Assembly: GCA_021787395.1 (NCBI GenBank)
Contig: JAJYLZ010000002.1
Location: 95,842-159,841, forward strand
From: Chloroflexota bacterium
GTDB taxonomy: Bacteria; Chloroflexota; Limnocylindria; Limnocylindrales; CSP1-4
Reading direction: 5' to 3'
DNA length: 64,000 nt
The translations under genes and the position numbers were made by a program. A model generated the notes under the pieces. That model had not been told where the DNA came from. It searched no databases and worked only from the letters and a program-made list of their open reading frames with translations. This document shows positions 41,719 to 52,506 of this stretch, one piece after another (positions within the stretch are counted from its first letter, which is position 1; each line of letters opens with the position of its first letter).

Positions 41719-42000
41719 ATGACGGGCTGGCAAATGGGTACCGACGCGTGGGTGTGGATCGGCGCATGGGCGCTGATCATGGCCATTGTCGTCTGGCTCC
41801 TCGTTCGCGAGCCCCGGCACGCCCGACGTGAGGACCCCGCGCGGATCCTGCGCGATCGGTTCGCCCGTGGCGAGATCAGCGAGGAGGAGCTCCGACGGGC
41901 GCTGGCCACGCTGGACGACGACCCGCCCGTCCCCCATGCACCGGCGCGCCACCGCGCCGCGCATCACGCCCACCACGGCCAGGAGGCCCGCCATGACTGA
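41719..42000 (+). CDS. SHOCT-domain single-pass membrane protein
   Basis: 93 residues with ACGGAGG six nt upstream. One helix (about 11-29) then a SHOCT motif (ILRDRFARGEISEEELRRAL) and a His-rich tail (HHAHHGQEARHD). A similar SHOCT protein (58344) also precedes a cupredoxin, so this pairing is repeated. SHOCT domains mediate oligomer contacts. The His tail may bind copper. Overlaps the next gene by 8 nt. Confidence 0.8.
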   Translation: MTGWQMGTDAWVWIGAWALIMAIVVWLLVREPRHARREDPARILRDRFARGEISEEELRRALATLDDDPPVPHAPARHRAAHHAHHGQEARHD

Positions 42001-42562
42001 CCACGCCCAGCAGCCCGCCTCGCGCCGCGAGCGCCGGGAGCAAGAGCGCGAGACGCTGCACAACACGGTGGTCGCCCGAAGGGATGCCCGCCGCGCCGAG
42101 CGTGCCCGCGCCGCCAGGTTGGACAAGGTCCGCAAGATCGCCTTCGGCGGCATCGTGGTCGCGGTGCTCGCCGTGGGGACGTACCTCGCGTTCGGCGACT
42201 TCCTGCGCCGCCCGGCCGATGCCGCCTCGAGCGGGATCATCGACGTCCAGAGCTCCATGGCCGGGTTCACCCCGTCCGAGATCGACGTGACCGCCGGCCA
42301 GACCGTCACCTTCAAGTGGTGGACCCAGGACGCGGCGCCCCACCTCACGGGCGGCGTGCACACGATGGTCTCGCCCGACCTGGGGCTCAACGAGCAGCTC
42401 CCGGCCGAGAGCACGAAGATGGTCACCTGGACAGTGCCGAACAAGCCGGGCACGTACGACGTGTGGTGCGAGAGCTGCTGCGGCGGCAAGGACGCGCCGC
42501 AGATGCACGGCAAGATCGTCGTCAAGCCCTCGTCGGCCTCGATCGGGGCGCCGGTCGCATGA
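41993..42562 (+). CDS. Membrane-anchored cupredoxin with CESCCGG motif
   Basis: 189 residues: long basic cytoplasmic N-terminus with coiled-coil look (RRERREQERETLHN), one helix (about 52-68), then the cupredoxin domain. Ligand candidates are His in PHLTGGVHTMV and the loop WCESCCGGKDAPQMHG. Paralogue of 37250-37735 with the same CxxCCGG loop. ATGACTGA overlap with the SHOCT gene; ATGA overlap with the CcdA-like gene. Confidence 0.83.
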   Translation: MTDHAQQPASRRERREQERETLHNTVVARRDARRAERARAARLDKVRKIAFGGIVVAVLAVGTYLAFGDFLRRPADAASSGIIDVQSSMAGFTPSEIDVTAGQTVTFKWWTQDAAPHLTGGVHTMVSPDLGLNEQLPAESTKMVTWTVPNKPGTYDVWCESCCGGKDAPQMHGKIVVKPSSASIGAPVA

Positions 42563-43413
42563 CAGCCCCCGTCGCGGGTCCCCTGCCCACCCACCGCCTC
42601 GTGGCGGGCTGGCCCCTGCCGGCGGTCGTCCTCGCCGCCATGCTCACCATCGTGGGCGTGACCGCGTCCGCCTACGTGCTCGCGGTCCCCTTCGAGGCCG
42701 GCGCGTTCGGCGGCCTGACGATCCCGGCGGTCCTCGCCGCCGGGTTCCTCGACGGCTTCAACCCGTGCGCCTTCGCGCTGCTGGTCCTGTTCGCGACCTT
42801 CACGCTCACGCTCGTCAACGCGGTGACCGCGAGCGGCTCGCCGACGGCCGAGGCCCGGCGCCGCCTGCTCGGCGCGGGCTCGCTGTACGTGGGCGCGGTG
42901 TTCGTGACGTACTTCGTCATCGGCCTCGGCCTGCTGACCTTCCTGGGCTGGATGGGCCGAGACCACCTCGTCGCCCGGGTCGCCTCGGTCATCGCCCTCG
43001 GCATGGCCCTCTGGATGCTCAAGGACGTGTTCCTGCCGGGCGTGGGCCCTTCGATGATGGCGCCGTCGGGCACGCACGGGAAGATGCGCAAGGCGATGGA
43101 GCGGGGCGGGCTCGCCGGGATGCTCATCGCGGGCGTCCTGGTCGGGATCTGCACGGTCCCCTGCTCCGGTGCGATGTACCTCCAGATCACCGCGGTCCTC
43201 CACGCCTCGGGCGGCGGCGCCACCGGCTACGCCCTGCTCGCGCTGTACAACATCGCGTTCATCGTGCCGCTCGTCGCCATGCTCCTGGCGGTGAGCAACC
43301 GGCGGGTCCTCGGCCAGATCGGCCGCTGGAACCGCGCGAACTCGCCGTGGGTCAAGGCCGGCATCGCGCTCGCGATCATCGCGATGAGCTTCGGCCTCAT
43401 GGTGTCGATGTGA
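42559..43413 (+). CDS. CcdA/DsbD-type membrane thiol transporter (copy 2)
   Basis: 284 residues with redox cysteines in FNPCAFALLVLF and GICTVPCSGAMYL. Same topology as the copy at 37732. It probably keeps the adjacent cupredoxin cysteines reduced. The last helix is Met-ended (MSFGLMVSM). Overlaps the HMA gene by 4 nt. Confidence 0.88.
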   Translation: MTAPVAGPLPTHRLVAGWPLPAVVLAAMLTIVGVTASAYVLAVPFEAGAFGGLTIPAVLAAGFLDGFNPCAFALLVLFATFTLTLVNAVTASGSPTAEARRRLLGAGSLYVGAVFVTYFVIGLGLLTFLGWMGRDHLVARVASVIALGMALWMLKDVFLPGVGPSMMAPSGTHGKMRKAMERGGLAGMLIAGVLVGICTVPCSGAMYLQITAVLHASGGGATGYALLALYNIAFIVPLVAMLLAVSNRRVLGQIGRWNRANSPWVKAGIALAIIAMSFGLMVSM

Positions 43414-43706
43414 CCGGGCAGCCCGGCGGGCTCGAGGTCGTCCGCTTCCCGGTCCGCGGCATGACGTGCGGCTCGTGCGTCAACCGGATCATCCGCACGG
43501 TCGGCAGGGTGCCCGGGGTCGCGAAGGTGTCCGTGGACCTGCGGCACGAGACCGCGACCGTCCGCCGCGAGCCCGCGCTGGTGTCGAACGCGGCGCTCGC
43601 GGCGGCGGTCGCCGCAGCCGGCTACGAGGCGGACCTGTCCGCGGCCGAGGTGCTCCCGCCCGGCGCGGACCGCGGCCTCCTCGAGCGGCTCCTCGGCCGC
43701 TCCTGA
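43410..43706 (+). CDS. HMA-domain copper chaperone
   Basis: 98 residues from GTG 43410. Complete HMA domain with GMTCGSCVNRI near residue 18 and GYEAD at the end; tail of about 20 residues. CopZ-like Cu(I) chaperone, soluble. Overlaps lgt as TGATG. Confidence 0.88.
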   Translation: MTGQPGGLEVVRFPVRGMTCGSCVNRIIRTVGRVPGVAKVSVDLRHETATVRREPALVSNAALAAAVAAAGYEADLSAAEVLPPGADRGLLERLLGRS

Positions 43707-44509
43707 TGCTGCTCCTCCCGATCGGGCTCGACCCCGTCGCCTTCTCACTCGGCGGGGTCGAGATCCGCTGGTACGGCCTGTTCGCCGCCCTCGCCATCGC
43801 GGTCGCGGTGGGGATCGCGCTCGCCGGGACCCGCCGGGTCCACCTCGCCCCGGGCCTCGTCGAGGACGCCGCGATCTGGGTCGGCGCCTCGGCGCTCGCG
43901 GGCGGGCGCTTGCTCTACGTGCTCCAGAACGGCCTGCCCGACATCGCGGCCCACCCCCTCCACGTGTTCGCGATCTGGCAGGGCGGCCTCTCCTTCTACG
44001 GCGGGCTCGTGACGGGCCTGCTCGGCCTTGCGGTGTGGGCGCGCCGTCGGGGCGTCGGGCTCGGCCTGGCCGCCGACATCGCCGCGCCGGCGGTCGCGGC
44101 CGGGCAGGCCGTCGGCCACCTCGGCTGCCTCATCGGCGGCGACTCCTACGGGCTGCCCACGAGCGGCCCGTTCGCCGTCGTATACGAGAGCCCGAACGCG
44201 ATGGCGCCGCAGGGCGTCCCGCTCCAGCCGACGCAGCTCTACGAGGCCATCGGACTCGGCCTCCTGGCGCTGGCGCTCTGGGGATCGCGCGGCCGGTTCG
44301 AGCGCCTGGGCCCGGGCGCCACGGCAGCCGTCTACCTGCTGGGCAACGCGGCAATCCGGTTCGGGCTGTTCTTCCTTCGCGACGACATCGTCTTCCTGGC
44401 GGGTCTGAAGGTCGCGCAAGTCATCGCGATCGGCATTGCCGCGTTCGCCCTCGGGTGGCTGGCCGCCCTGGCGTTGCGCCGCCGGAGCCCGGTGCTGTCG
44501 ACGCCCTGA
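43706..44509 (+). CDS. lgt: Prolipoprotein diacylglyceryl transferase
   Basis: 267 residues, seven helices. Conserved Lgt features: YGLFAALAIAVA, the GGLSFYGGL signature with preceding WQ, AVGHLGCLIGGDSYG in place of the classic GRxGNFxNxE, and LQPTQLYEAIGLG. It transfers diacylglycerol to lipobox cysteines. A client in the next copper cassette is the cupredoxin lipoprotein at 51566. Cys in HLGCLIGGD replaces Asn of the usual motif, a notable change. Confidence 0.85.
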   Translation: MLLLPIGLDPVAFSLGGVEIRWYGLFAALAIAVAVGIALAGTRRVHLAPGLVEDAAIWVGASALAGGRLLYVLQNGLPDIAAHPLHVFAIWQGGLSFYGGLVTGLLGLAVWARRRGVGLGLAADIAAPAVAAGQAVGHLGCLIGGDSYGLPTSGPFAVVYESPNAMAPQGVPLQPTQLYEAIGLGLLALALWGSRGRFERLGPGATAAVYLLGNAAIRFGLFFLRDDIVFLAGLKVAQVIAIGIAAFALGWLAALALRRRSPVLSTP

Positions 44510-44545
44510 ACGCGGCCCCCAACCGCCGCGCCTGCGGCCGGAGTG

Positions 44546-45013
44546 CTACCCCATGCCCGCGGTTGCATCCCGCCGGAGCAGCACGTAGGCGACCATGGCG
44601 ACCAGCATCGCGGGGTGGTACGCGGACTCCGATCCGAGCGGCGTCATGAGCCCTGCCGTGCCTGCGGCGACCAGCACGATGGCGGGCACCGCCATGACGG
44701 CAGACATCTCGATGACCCCTCGCCGATGGTGTCCCCGGAAGGCCATCCAGAGCGCCATCGGGACGGTCATCTCGGCCGCCATCACCAGGGTTGCCGCAGC
44801 GGGCATCGTCGTGCCGAGGTCCGGGTAGCCAAGCGCTCGCGCGATAGCGGCGACTGGCGCCGACAGCACCATCATGCCGGCCATCATGACGACCACCATC
44901 TCCGCGAGATGGCGGGCTCGGTCCGAGCCGGGATGGGCAACCGCGGGAACCTCAGCGACAGCCTCAGGCAAAGCGCCGATCTCTCCCGCGATGTTGCTGC
45001 TGCCCGCCGCCAC
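44546..45013 (-). CDS. Met/His-rich four-helix membrane protein
   Basis: 155 residues from GTG 45013 (GGGAAGGGG upstream). Four to five helices with many Met residues (HLAEMVVVMMAGMMVLSAP, LVMAAEMTVPMALWMAFRGHH, MLVAMVAYVLL). Met and His in membrane helices suggest soft-metal contact. Family not recognised. 21 nt downstream of the NiCoT gene on the same strand, so probably co-transcribed. Confidence 0.7.
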   Translation of the reverse strand: MAAGSSNIAGEIGALPEAVAEVPAVAHPGSDRARHLAEMVVVMMAGMMVLSAPVAAIARALGYPDLGTTMPAAATLVMAAEMTVPMALWMAFRGHHRRGVIEMSAVMAVPAIVLVAAGTAGLMTPLGSESAYHPAMLVAMVAYVLLRRDATAGMG

Positions 45014-45034
45014 TCGTCGCCCCTTCCCGAGCCG

Positions 45035-46105
45035 CTATGCGGCCACGTCCATCTCGTCCGCCACCTCTGTCGGCGCCATCCTGTCGTAGCCCTTCCAGCG
45101 GTAGATGACGGTCGACACGGCCCAGCTACCGATGAACACGGCGATGATCGCGACGCCGACGAAGCCGAAGTCGACGCCGCTGACCAGGTCCCAGATTCCG
45201 CCCGTGAGGTGGAACTCGGCCGCGACGATGCTCAGGATCTCGATGCCCCCGACGGCGAAGGCGATCAGGACGGACACGAGCGTGATGTTGAGGTTGTAGT
45301 AGAGCTTGCGGATCGGCTTGACGTAGGCCCAGCCGTACGCGCCGAGCATGAGGATCCCGTCGGTCGCGTCGATCGTGCACATTCCGGCCGCGAAGAGCGC
45401 GGGCAGGATCAGGATCAGCGCGATCGGCAGGTGGCCCGCGCCCGAGGTCGCGGCCAGCCCCAGCAGTGCCACCTCGCTCGCGGTGTCGAACCCGAGCCCG
45501 AAGAGCACGCCGAGCGGGTACATGTGCCAGCTCCTGCGGATGAGCCGCATGGCCGGGCGCAGGAGCCGGGCGAGGAGGCCGCGGTTGTTGAGGTAGTCCT
45601 CGAGGCTCTCCCCGTCGTAGGTCCCGCCTGACGAGACCTTCCGGAACATCCGGTAGATGTCGAGCAGGACGACGAGGTTGATCGTCCCGATCGCGATCAG
45701 GAACGTCCCGGACACCGCCGTGCCGATGAGGCCGCCAACCTGCTGGGCGGCCGGGATCGCGCTGACGATCCCCGCGGAGATCGCGACGAGGACCGTGAGC
45801 GAGACCACGATGGTGGAGTGCCCGAGCGAGAAGAACAGGCCCACGCCGACCGGTCGCTGTCCGTCCTGCATGAGCTTGCGGGTGGAGTTGTCGATCGCCG
45901 CGATGTGGTCGGCGTCGACCGCGTGCCTCAGGCCGAAGGTGTACGCGAGGAAGGCCGTGGGAAGCATGATCGGGTAGGAGGTCGATGCGCCGACGGCCAG
46001 CGCCCACGCGACCAGGTTGAAGAGGGCGAGGAACACGTAGACGGCGACGACGCGGTTCCGCAGCCCGCTCGGAGACCGGCCGAGGCGGCGGAAGGTGCTC
46101 AGCAT
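45035..46105 (-). CDS. NiCoT-family nickel/cobalt transporter
   Basis: 356 residues from ATG 46105. The NiCoT signatures are present: HAVDADHIAAIDN (HX4DH), LGHSTIV and GFDTASEVALLG. Eight helices; normal length. It imports Ni or Co. Divergent from a Fur-family regulator gene across 145 bp, so regulation as a nickel-uptake pair (Nur-like) is likely. Confidence 0.93.
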   Translation of the reverse strand: MLSTFRRLGRSPSGLRNRVVAVYVFLALFNLVAWALAVGASTSYPIMLPTAFLAYTFGLRHAVDADHIAAIDNSTRKLMQDGQRPVGVGLFFSLGHSTIVVSLTVLVAISAGIVSAIPAAQQVGGLIGTAVSGTFLIAIGTINLVVLLDIYRMFRKVSSGGTYDGESLEDYLNNRGLLARLLRPAMRLIRRSWHMYPLGVLFGLGFDTASEVALLGLAATSGAGHLPIALILILPALFAAGMCTIDATDGILMLGAYGWAYVKPIRKLYYNLNITLVSVLIAFAVGGIEILSIVAAEFHLTGGIWDLVSGVDFGFVGVAIIAVFIGSWAVSTVIYRWKGYDRMAPTEVADEMDVAA

Positions 46106-46165
46106 GCGGCGGATCTCCCGGGGACGCGTGGAGAAGGGGCCAGAGCCTACCACCACTCTGTCCCT

Positions 46166-46182
46166 ATTGCATGAAGTCGCAT
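46166..46182. promoter_or_regulatory. Weak dyad in NiCoT/Fur divergent region
   Basis: ATTGCATGAAGTCGCAT contains TGC-N8-GCA. It lies centrally between the two divergent genes and could be the operator of the Fur-family regulator, but symmetry is poor. Confidence 0.25.
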
Positions 46183-46250
46183 CTGGGCCGTCGAATCCCC
46201 ACCGGGCCGCACTCCCGGCAGTCACGGGCGATGTACCATCGGGCGCTGAC

Positions 46251-46700
46251 ATGGCCCTGAACCCCTCCCTTCCTGACGCCGCTGCACGGGCAAGGGCCGA
46301 GCTGCGTGCTCGGGGGATGCGCTGGACGCCGCAGCGGCGCGCGCTGGTCGAGGTGCTGGCCAGCTCGAACGGTCACGTCACCGGCGTCGAGCTCGTCGAG
46401 CGCTGCCGGGCCATCGACCCGGAGACGACGGCGTCGACCGTCTACCGGACACTCGACGTGCTCGAGGAGATCGGGCTCGTTCGCCACTCCCACGGCCACG
46501 ACGGACGCGAGGAGTTCCACGTCCTCCCGGCCACCGAGCACGGACACCTGCGGTGCGAGGGCTGCGGCGCGACGTGGGAGATCGAGGCGGAGGAGGCGCG
46601 ACGGCTCACCCTGACCCTGTCCCGCGAGCGGCACTTCTTGGTAAACCTCTCGCATCTCACGATCGTCGGCCGCTGCGCGGGGTGTGCTGCCGGTCACTGA
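46251..46700 (+). CDS. Fur-family metalloregulator (Nur- or Zur-like)
   Basis: 149 residues. N-terminal winged helix (RWTPQRRALVEVL, TASTVYRTLDVLEEIGLV), then metal/dimer domain with HSHGHDGREEFH, EHGHLRCEGCG and terminal CAGCAAGH, the latter two forming the structural zinc site. Divergent from NiCoT, which points to nickel or cobalt sensing. No metal assignment is possible from residues alone. Confidence 0.9.
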   Translation: MALNPSLPDAAARARAELRARGMRWTPQRRALVEVLASSNGHVTGVELVERCRAIDPETTASTVYRTLDVLEEIGLVRHSHGHDGREEFHVLPATEHGHLRCEGCGATWEIEAEEARRLTLTLSRERHFLVNLSHLTIVGRCAGCAAGH

Positions 46701-46897
46701 GGCACTCCGCGGTACGCCGGCGAGGGCGGACAGGGCGACCTGCCTTCGCCGATGCCGGTGAGGGTCGTCCCGGGGGTTTCCAAGCGAGCGTGACCAGGTT
46801 CCGGCCGGCGTCGGCCTGCCCTGCCCGAGCCGCTCGCGTAGCCGGGGCACCATCGCAGCCTGGTCAAAGCTGGGCACGGGACTGACGCGGCCACGGC

Positions 46898-46924
46898 TTG
46901 ACCAAGTCTTGACGAAGGCTTGCC
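46898..46924 (+). promoter_or_regulatory. Family B repeats before HMA-DsbD-cupredoxin / CopA unit
   Basis: TTGAC 46898, TTGAC 46909 and TTGCC 46920, perfect 11-bp steps, followed 12 nt after the last repeat start by CCATGG, as at 41640. The rest of 46701-47012 shows no gene. Confidence 0.75.
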
Positions 46925-47012
46925 CGTTCCTCCATGGCCTTGGTGGGAGCGCTCGGACACCCTTTCCCCATCGCCCGGCGAGCCGGGTCCCGCACGAGGA
47001 GCGAGCGTCCTG

Positions 47013-49109
47013 ATGTCCCGCCGTCGAAACCGGTCGCGAGCCCAGGCCCAGAGATCCATGCCTGCGCGCGCCGCCGCCACCGAGACTCGCGGGCCTGCCG
47101 AGCACCGCCTCGCCCAGATGCCGGGAGTCGTCGAGACGGCTGCCGCCGAGGAGCCGCTCAGCGAGGCCGAGGAGCTCCACCGGCGCGCCGTGGAGATGCG
47201 CGAGATCCGCATGGGCCTGCGCGCCAGGCCGGTCGCGCCGACGTCGTCGGTGACGGCCGCCGGGACAATCTCCATGACCTTCCCGGTCATGGGTATGACC
47301 TGCCGCTCGTGTGAGGTCCGCATCGGCAAGTTCGTCGGCCGACTCCCCAACGTCGAGCGGGTGAACGCCTCCGCGGTGAAGGGCCAGGTCACGGTCGAGT
47401 GCTCAGCGCCCGTGGCCGCGGCCTCGATCGAGAAGGCCATCAACAAGGCGGGTTACGAGGTCGGCCGCACGCCCTGGCTCGTGCGCGACCCGGTCATCTG
47501 GGGCACCGCGGGCGCCGGCGCCGTGATCCTGCTGGGCCTCGCCATCGCGGCGCAGCTCTCCGGGATCGGCGACCTCGCGGGCGCCGCGGGCGACATCAGC
47601 AAGGGCGGCATCGTCGTCGCCCTCCTGCTCGGCCTGGCGGCGGGCGTGTCCACGTGCATGGCGCTCGTCGGCGGCCTTGCGCTCGGGATGTCGGCCGCGT
47701 TTCAGGCGGGCCGCCCGGACGGCACCGGCAAGGTCGCGCAGATGCGCCCGGCGCTCGTCCTCGTCGGCGGCCGCATCGTCGGCTACACGCTCTTCGGGGC
47801 CCTGCTCGGCGAGCTCGGCGCGTCGATCGCAATGCCGCCCCAGCTCACCGCGGTCCTGATGATCGGCGTCGGCCTCGTGATGCTCCTGCTCGGCACGCGG
47901 CTCACGGGCCTCTCGCCGCGCCTCGCCGGCTGGTCGCCGACCCTCCCGATGGGCCTCGGCCGGAAGCTCGGGCTCGCCGGCGACGGCGGCGCGCCGACCT
48001 CCTACTCCGACACGCGCGCAGCCACGCTCGGCGCCCTCACGTTCTTCCTCCCCTGCGGCTTCACCCAGGCCATCCAGATCTTCGCCCTCTCAACGGGATC
48101 GCCGCTGTATGCGGCAGCGCTGCTCGGCGCGTTCGCGATCGGGACGGCGCCCGGGCTCCTCGCCCTGGCCGGCCTCCCCCTCGTGGTCCCGTCGCGCGCC
48201 AAGCCCACCCTGCTGCGCTTCGTCGGCGTGATGGTGATCGGCTTCGCGATCCTCAACGGCAGCGCCGGGCTCCGCCTCTCCGGCTTCAGCCTCCCGTCGC
48301 TCGTCGGAACCGCGGTCGCGGCGGACGTCGACCCGTCGATCGTCGGCGCCGACGGCGTCGAGCGCTTCACCACGCGCCAGGACGTGGGCGGCTACAGCCC
48401 GTCCAACGTCACCATCTACGCCGGATACCCGGTCGAGTGGACGATCGTGTCCTCCAACACCAGCACCTGCGCCGCCTCCCTGTTCGCCCCCGGCGTCGAC
48501 ATCCGCGCCCGCCTCCAGAAGGGGCCGAACACGTTCAGGCTCCCCCCGCTCCCCGCTGGCGTCCTGCGCTATACGTGCGCGATGGGCATGTACTCGGCCC
48601 AGATCACCGTGGCCCCGAAGCCTGCGAGCGCCTCGCCCGCAGCAGCCGGCAGCGCCAAGTCCTCCCCGGTCGCGGCCGTCTCCTCCACGCCGGCCCCGTC
48701 GCCCACGCCGGCGTCGACCGATCCCCTCGACGAGGCGCTCAACGCGGGCGCGGTCGTGGCCACGCCCGAGCCTGCCTCCGCATCCCCGGCGACGCCGGAA
48801 CCCCCCTCGGCGTCGCCCGCCCCTGCGAAGATCCAGGAGCTGCGGACGTACCAGGACGAGGGCGGCTACGGCCCGTCCGGCGCCAAGATCACGGCCGGCA
48901 TCCCGACCAAGTGGCACGTCGACTCCCGCTTCCAATACGGGTGCGCGGCCTACATCGTGGTGCCGAGCCTGAACATCGAGGTCACCCTCAAGCCCGGCGA
49001 CAACGTCATCGACCTACCCGCCCTCAAGGCGGGGAAGCTCGAGTACACGTGCGCCATGGGCATGTACTACGGCTCGATCACCGTCCAGCCCGCCCGCCCA
49101 TCCGGCTGA
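47013..49109 (+). CDS. HMA - DsbD-type membrane - double cupredoxin-like fusion
   Basis: 698 residues from ATG 47013 (GAGGAG upstream). Residues 1-80 are cytoplasmic and Ala/Glu-rich; an HMA domain with [11 protein letters not shown] is near 95; six to seven helices follow (160-430) with [14 protein letters not shown] and [19 protein letters not shown], the DsbD_2/SafE-type cysteine pair of copper exporters. Two extracytoplasmic cupredoxin-like domains (about 445-535 and 610-698) each end in YTCAMGMY, joined by a Ser/Pro linker. It looks like a single-chain copper export and periplasmic hand-over device. Followed by copA. Confidence 0.88.
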   Translation: MSRRRNRSRAQAQRSMPARAAATETRGPAEHRLAQMPGVVETAAAEEPLSEAEELHRRAVEMREIRMGLRARPVAPTSSVTAAGTISMTFPVMGMTCRSCEVRIGKFVGRLPNVERVNASAVKGQVTVECSAPVAAASIEKAINKAGYEVGRTPWLVRDPVIWGTAGAGAVILLGLAIAAQLSGIGDLAGAAGDISKGGIVVALLLGLAAGVSTCMALVGGLALGMSAAFQAGRPDGTGKVAQMRPALVLVGGRIVGYTLFGALLGELGASIAMPPQLTAVLMIGVGLVMLLLGTRLTGLSPRLAGWSPTLPMGLGRKLGLAGDGGAPTSYSDTRAATLGALTFFLPCGFTQAIQIFALSTGSPLYAAALLGAFAIGTAPGLLALAGLPLVVPSRAKPTLLRFVGVMVIGFAILNGSAGLRLSGFSLPSLVGTAVAADVDPSIVGADGVERFTTRQDVGGYSPSNVTIYAGYPVEWTIVSSNTSTCAASLFAPGVDIRARLQKGPNTFRLPPLPAGVLRYTCAMGMYSAQITVAPKPASASPAAAGSAKSSPVAAVSSTPAPSPTPASTDPLDEALNAGAVVATPEPASASPATPEPPSASPAPAKIQELRTYQDEGGYGPSGAKITAGIPTKWHVDSRFQYGCAAYIVVPSLNIEVTLKPGDNVIDLPALKAGKLEYTCAMGMYYGSITVQPARPSG

Positions 49110-49168
49110 CCCTTCCACCCCGACACCAAACGACGGCGCCCTCGGCGCGCCCGACAACGGAGCCAACC

Positions 49169-51529
<2,361 letters not shown>

Positions 51530-51565
51530 CCCACCCGCCGCACCAATAGGAGAAGACACCCGCTC

Positions 51566-52045
51566 ATGCGTTCCCTGCGCCTCGCCCCGCTCGCCGCTGT
51601 CGCGGTGCTCGCCGCCGCCTGCTCGTCGGGCGGCGCTCCGGCAGCGACAAACCCGATCGCGTCGCCCACTGCCACCCCCTCCGGCGTCGCGTCGCCAGAG
51701 GCAGCGTCGCGCATCGACGTCATGCTCAGCGACCAGCTCCGGATCGACCCTGCGGCCATGACCGTCCCCGTCGGCAGGCCCGTCACCTTCGTAGTGACCA
51801 ACAAGGGCACGACGCTCCACGAGTTCGTGGTCGGCGACCAGGCCTTCCAGGACGCCCACGACCAGGAGATGATGGCGGGCGGCGGCATGTCGATGTCCAA
51901 GGACGAGCCGACCGCGATCGGCGTCGAGCCCGGCAAGACCAAAGAGCTCACGATCACCTTCGACAAGGCAGGCACGACGCTCGCCGGCTGTCACGTCACC
52001 GGCCACTTCGCGGCCGGGATGCGGGCGGAGATCACCATCCAGTGA
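51566..52045 (+). CDS. Cupredoxin-like lipoprotein
   Basis: 159 residues with AGGAGAA upstream. Signal peptide with lipobox LAAAC near residue 19, Thr/Ser/Pro linker, then cupredoxin domain: His in TLHEFVVGDQ, Met-rich loop EMMAGGGMSMSK, and CHVTGHFAAGM supplying Cys, His and Met. Similar to the protein at 57766 (ACHATGHYEAGM). A membrane-anchored copper acceptor or carrier on the outer face, likely receiving copper from CopA. Confidence 0.88.
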   Translation: MRSLRLAPLAAVAVLAAACSSGGAPAATNPIASPTATPSGVASPEAASRIDVMLSDQLRIDPAAMTVPVGRPVTFVVTNKGTTLHEFVVGDQAFQDAHDQEMMAGGGMSMSKDEPTAIGVEPGKTKELTITFDKAGTTLAGCHVTGHFAAGMRAEITIQ

Positions 52046-52282
52046 TGCGAAGTGCAGCAATGCAAGGATTGGGGGCCGCGACTGCGCTCGCGGCGCCGGT
52101 GCGATCGCAGCGAGGCTCGCATCCACGACGTGCGCTTCGCATCCTGCTCGCCCAGCGAACTGCTCCGTATGGCCGAGGAGGCCGGACTGGACCGGAGTCG
52201 GGTTAGCCGGCTCGTGCTGAAGGAGCGGCTCTGCCTCTCCGCCCCTACGTCGTCATCACAATCCGCAGCTGAGGAGATCAGA

Positions 52283-52480
52283 ATGGCCGAGCACCGAACA
52301 GTCGCCCCGAACGAGGACCCCGTCTGCGGCATGACCGTGGACGCGGCCGACGCCGTGAAGAAGGGCCTGGCCCGCGAGTACGAGGGCCGCCAATACGTCT
52401 TCTGCGGCAAGGGCTGCTACCTCGAGTTCGGCGACGACCCCGAGGCGTTCCTGGCGGTGGGCTTCACGCCGACGATGTAG
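52283..52480 (+). CDS. YHS-domain protein
   Basis: 65 residues from ATG 52283 with GAGGAG six nt upstream. One YHS domain (DPVCGMTVDA, YVFCGKGCYLEF). Third YHS protein of the window, here behind copA and the cupredoxin lipoprotein. The 237 bp between them hold no called gene, only a frame with a helix-like stretch (SELLRMAEEAGLDRSRVSRL) without start signals. Confidence 0.85.
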   Translation: MAEHRTVAPNEDPVCGMTVDAADAVKKGLAREYEGRQYVFCGKGCYLEFGDDPEAFLAVGFTPTM

Positions 52481-52506
52481 TACCGGCCCTCAGGCCGCCG
52501 CGCTGC

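Noticed and set aside
52052-52282. Upstream extension of the YHS gene with helix-turn-helix-like words
   Set aside because: The ATG at 52283 has a perfect GAGGAG; the extension has no start signal and the similarity is too short.
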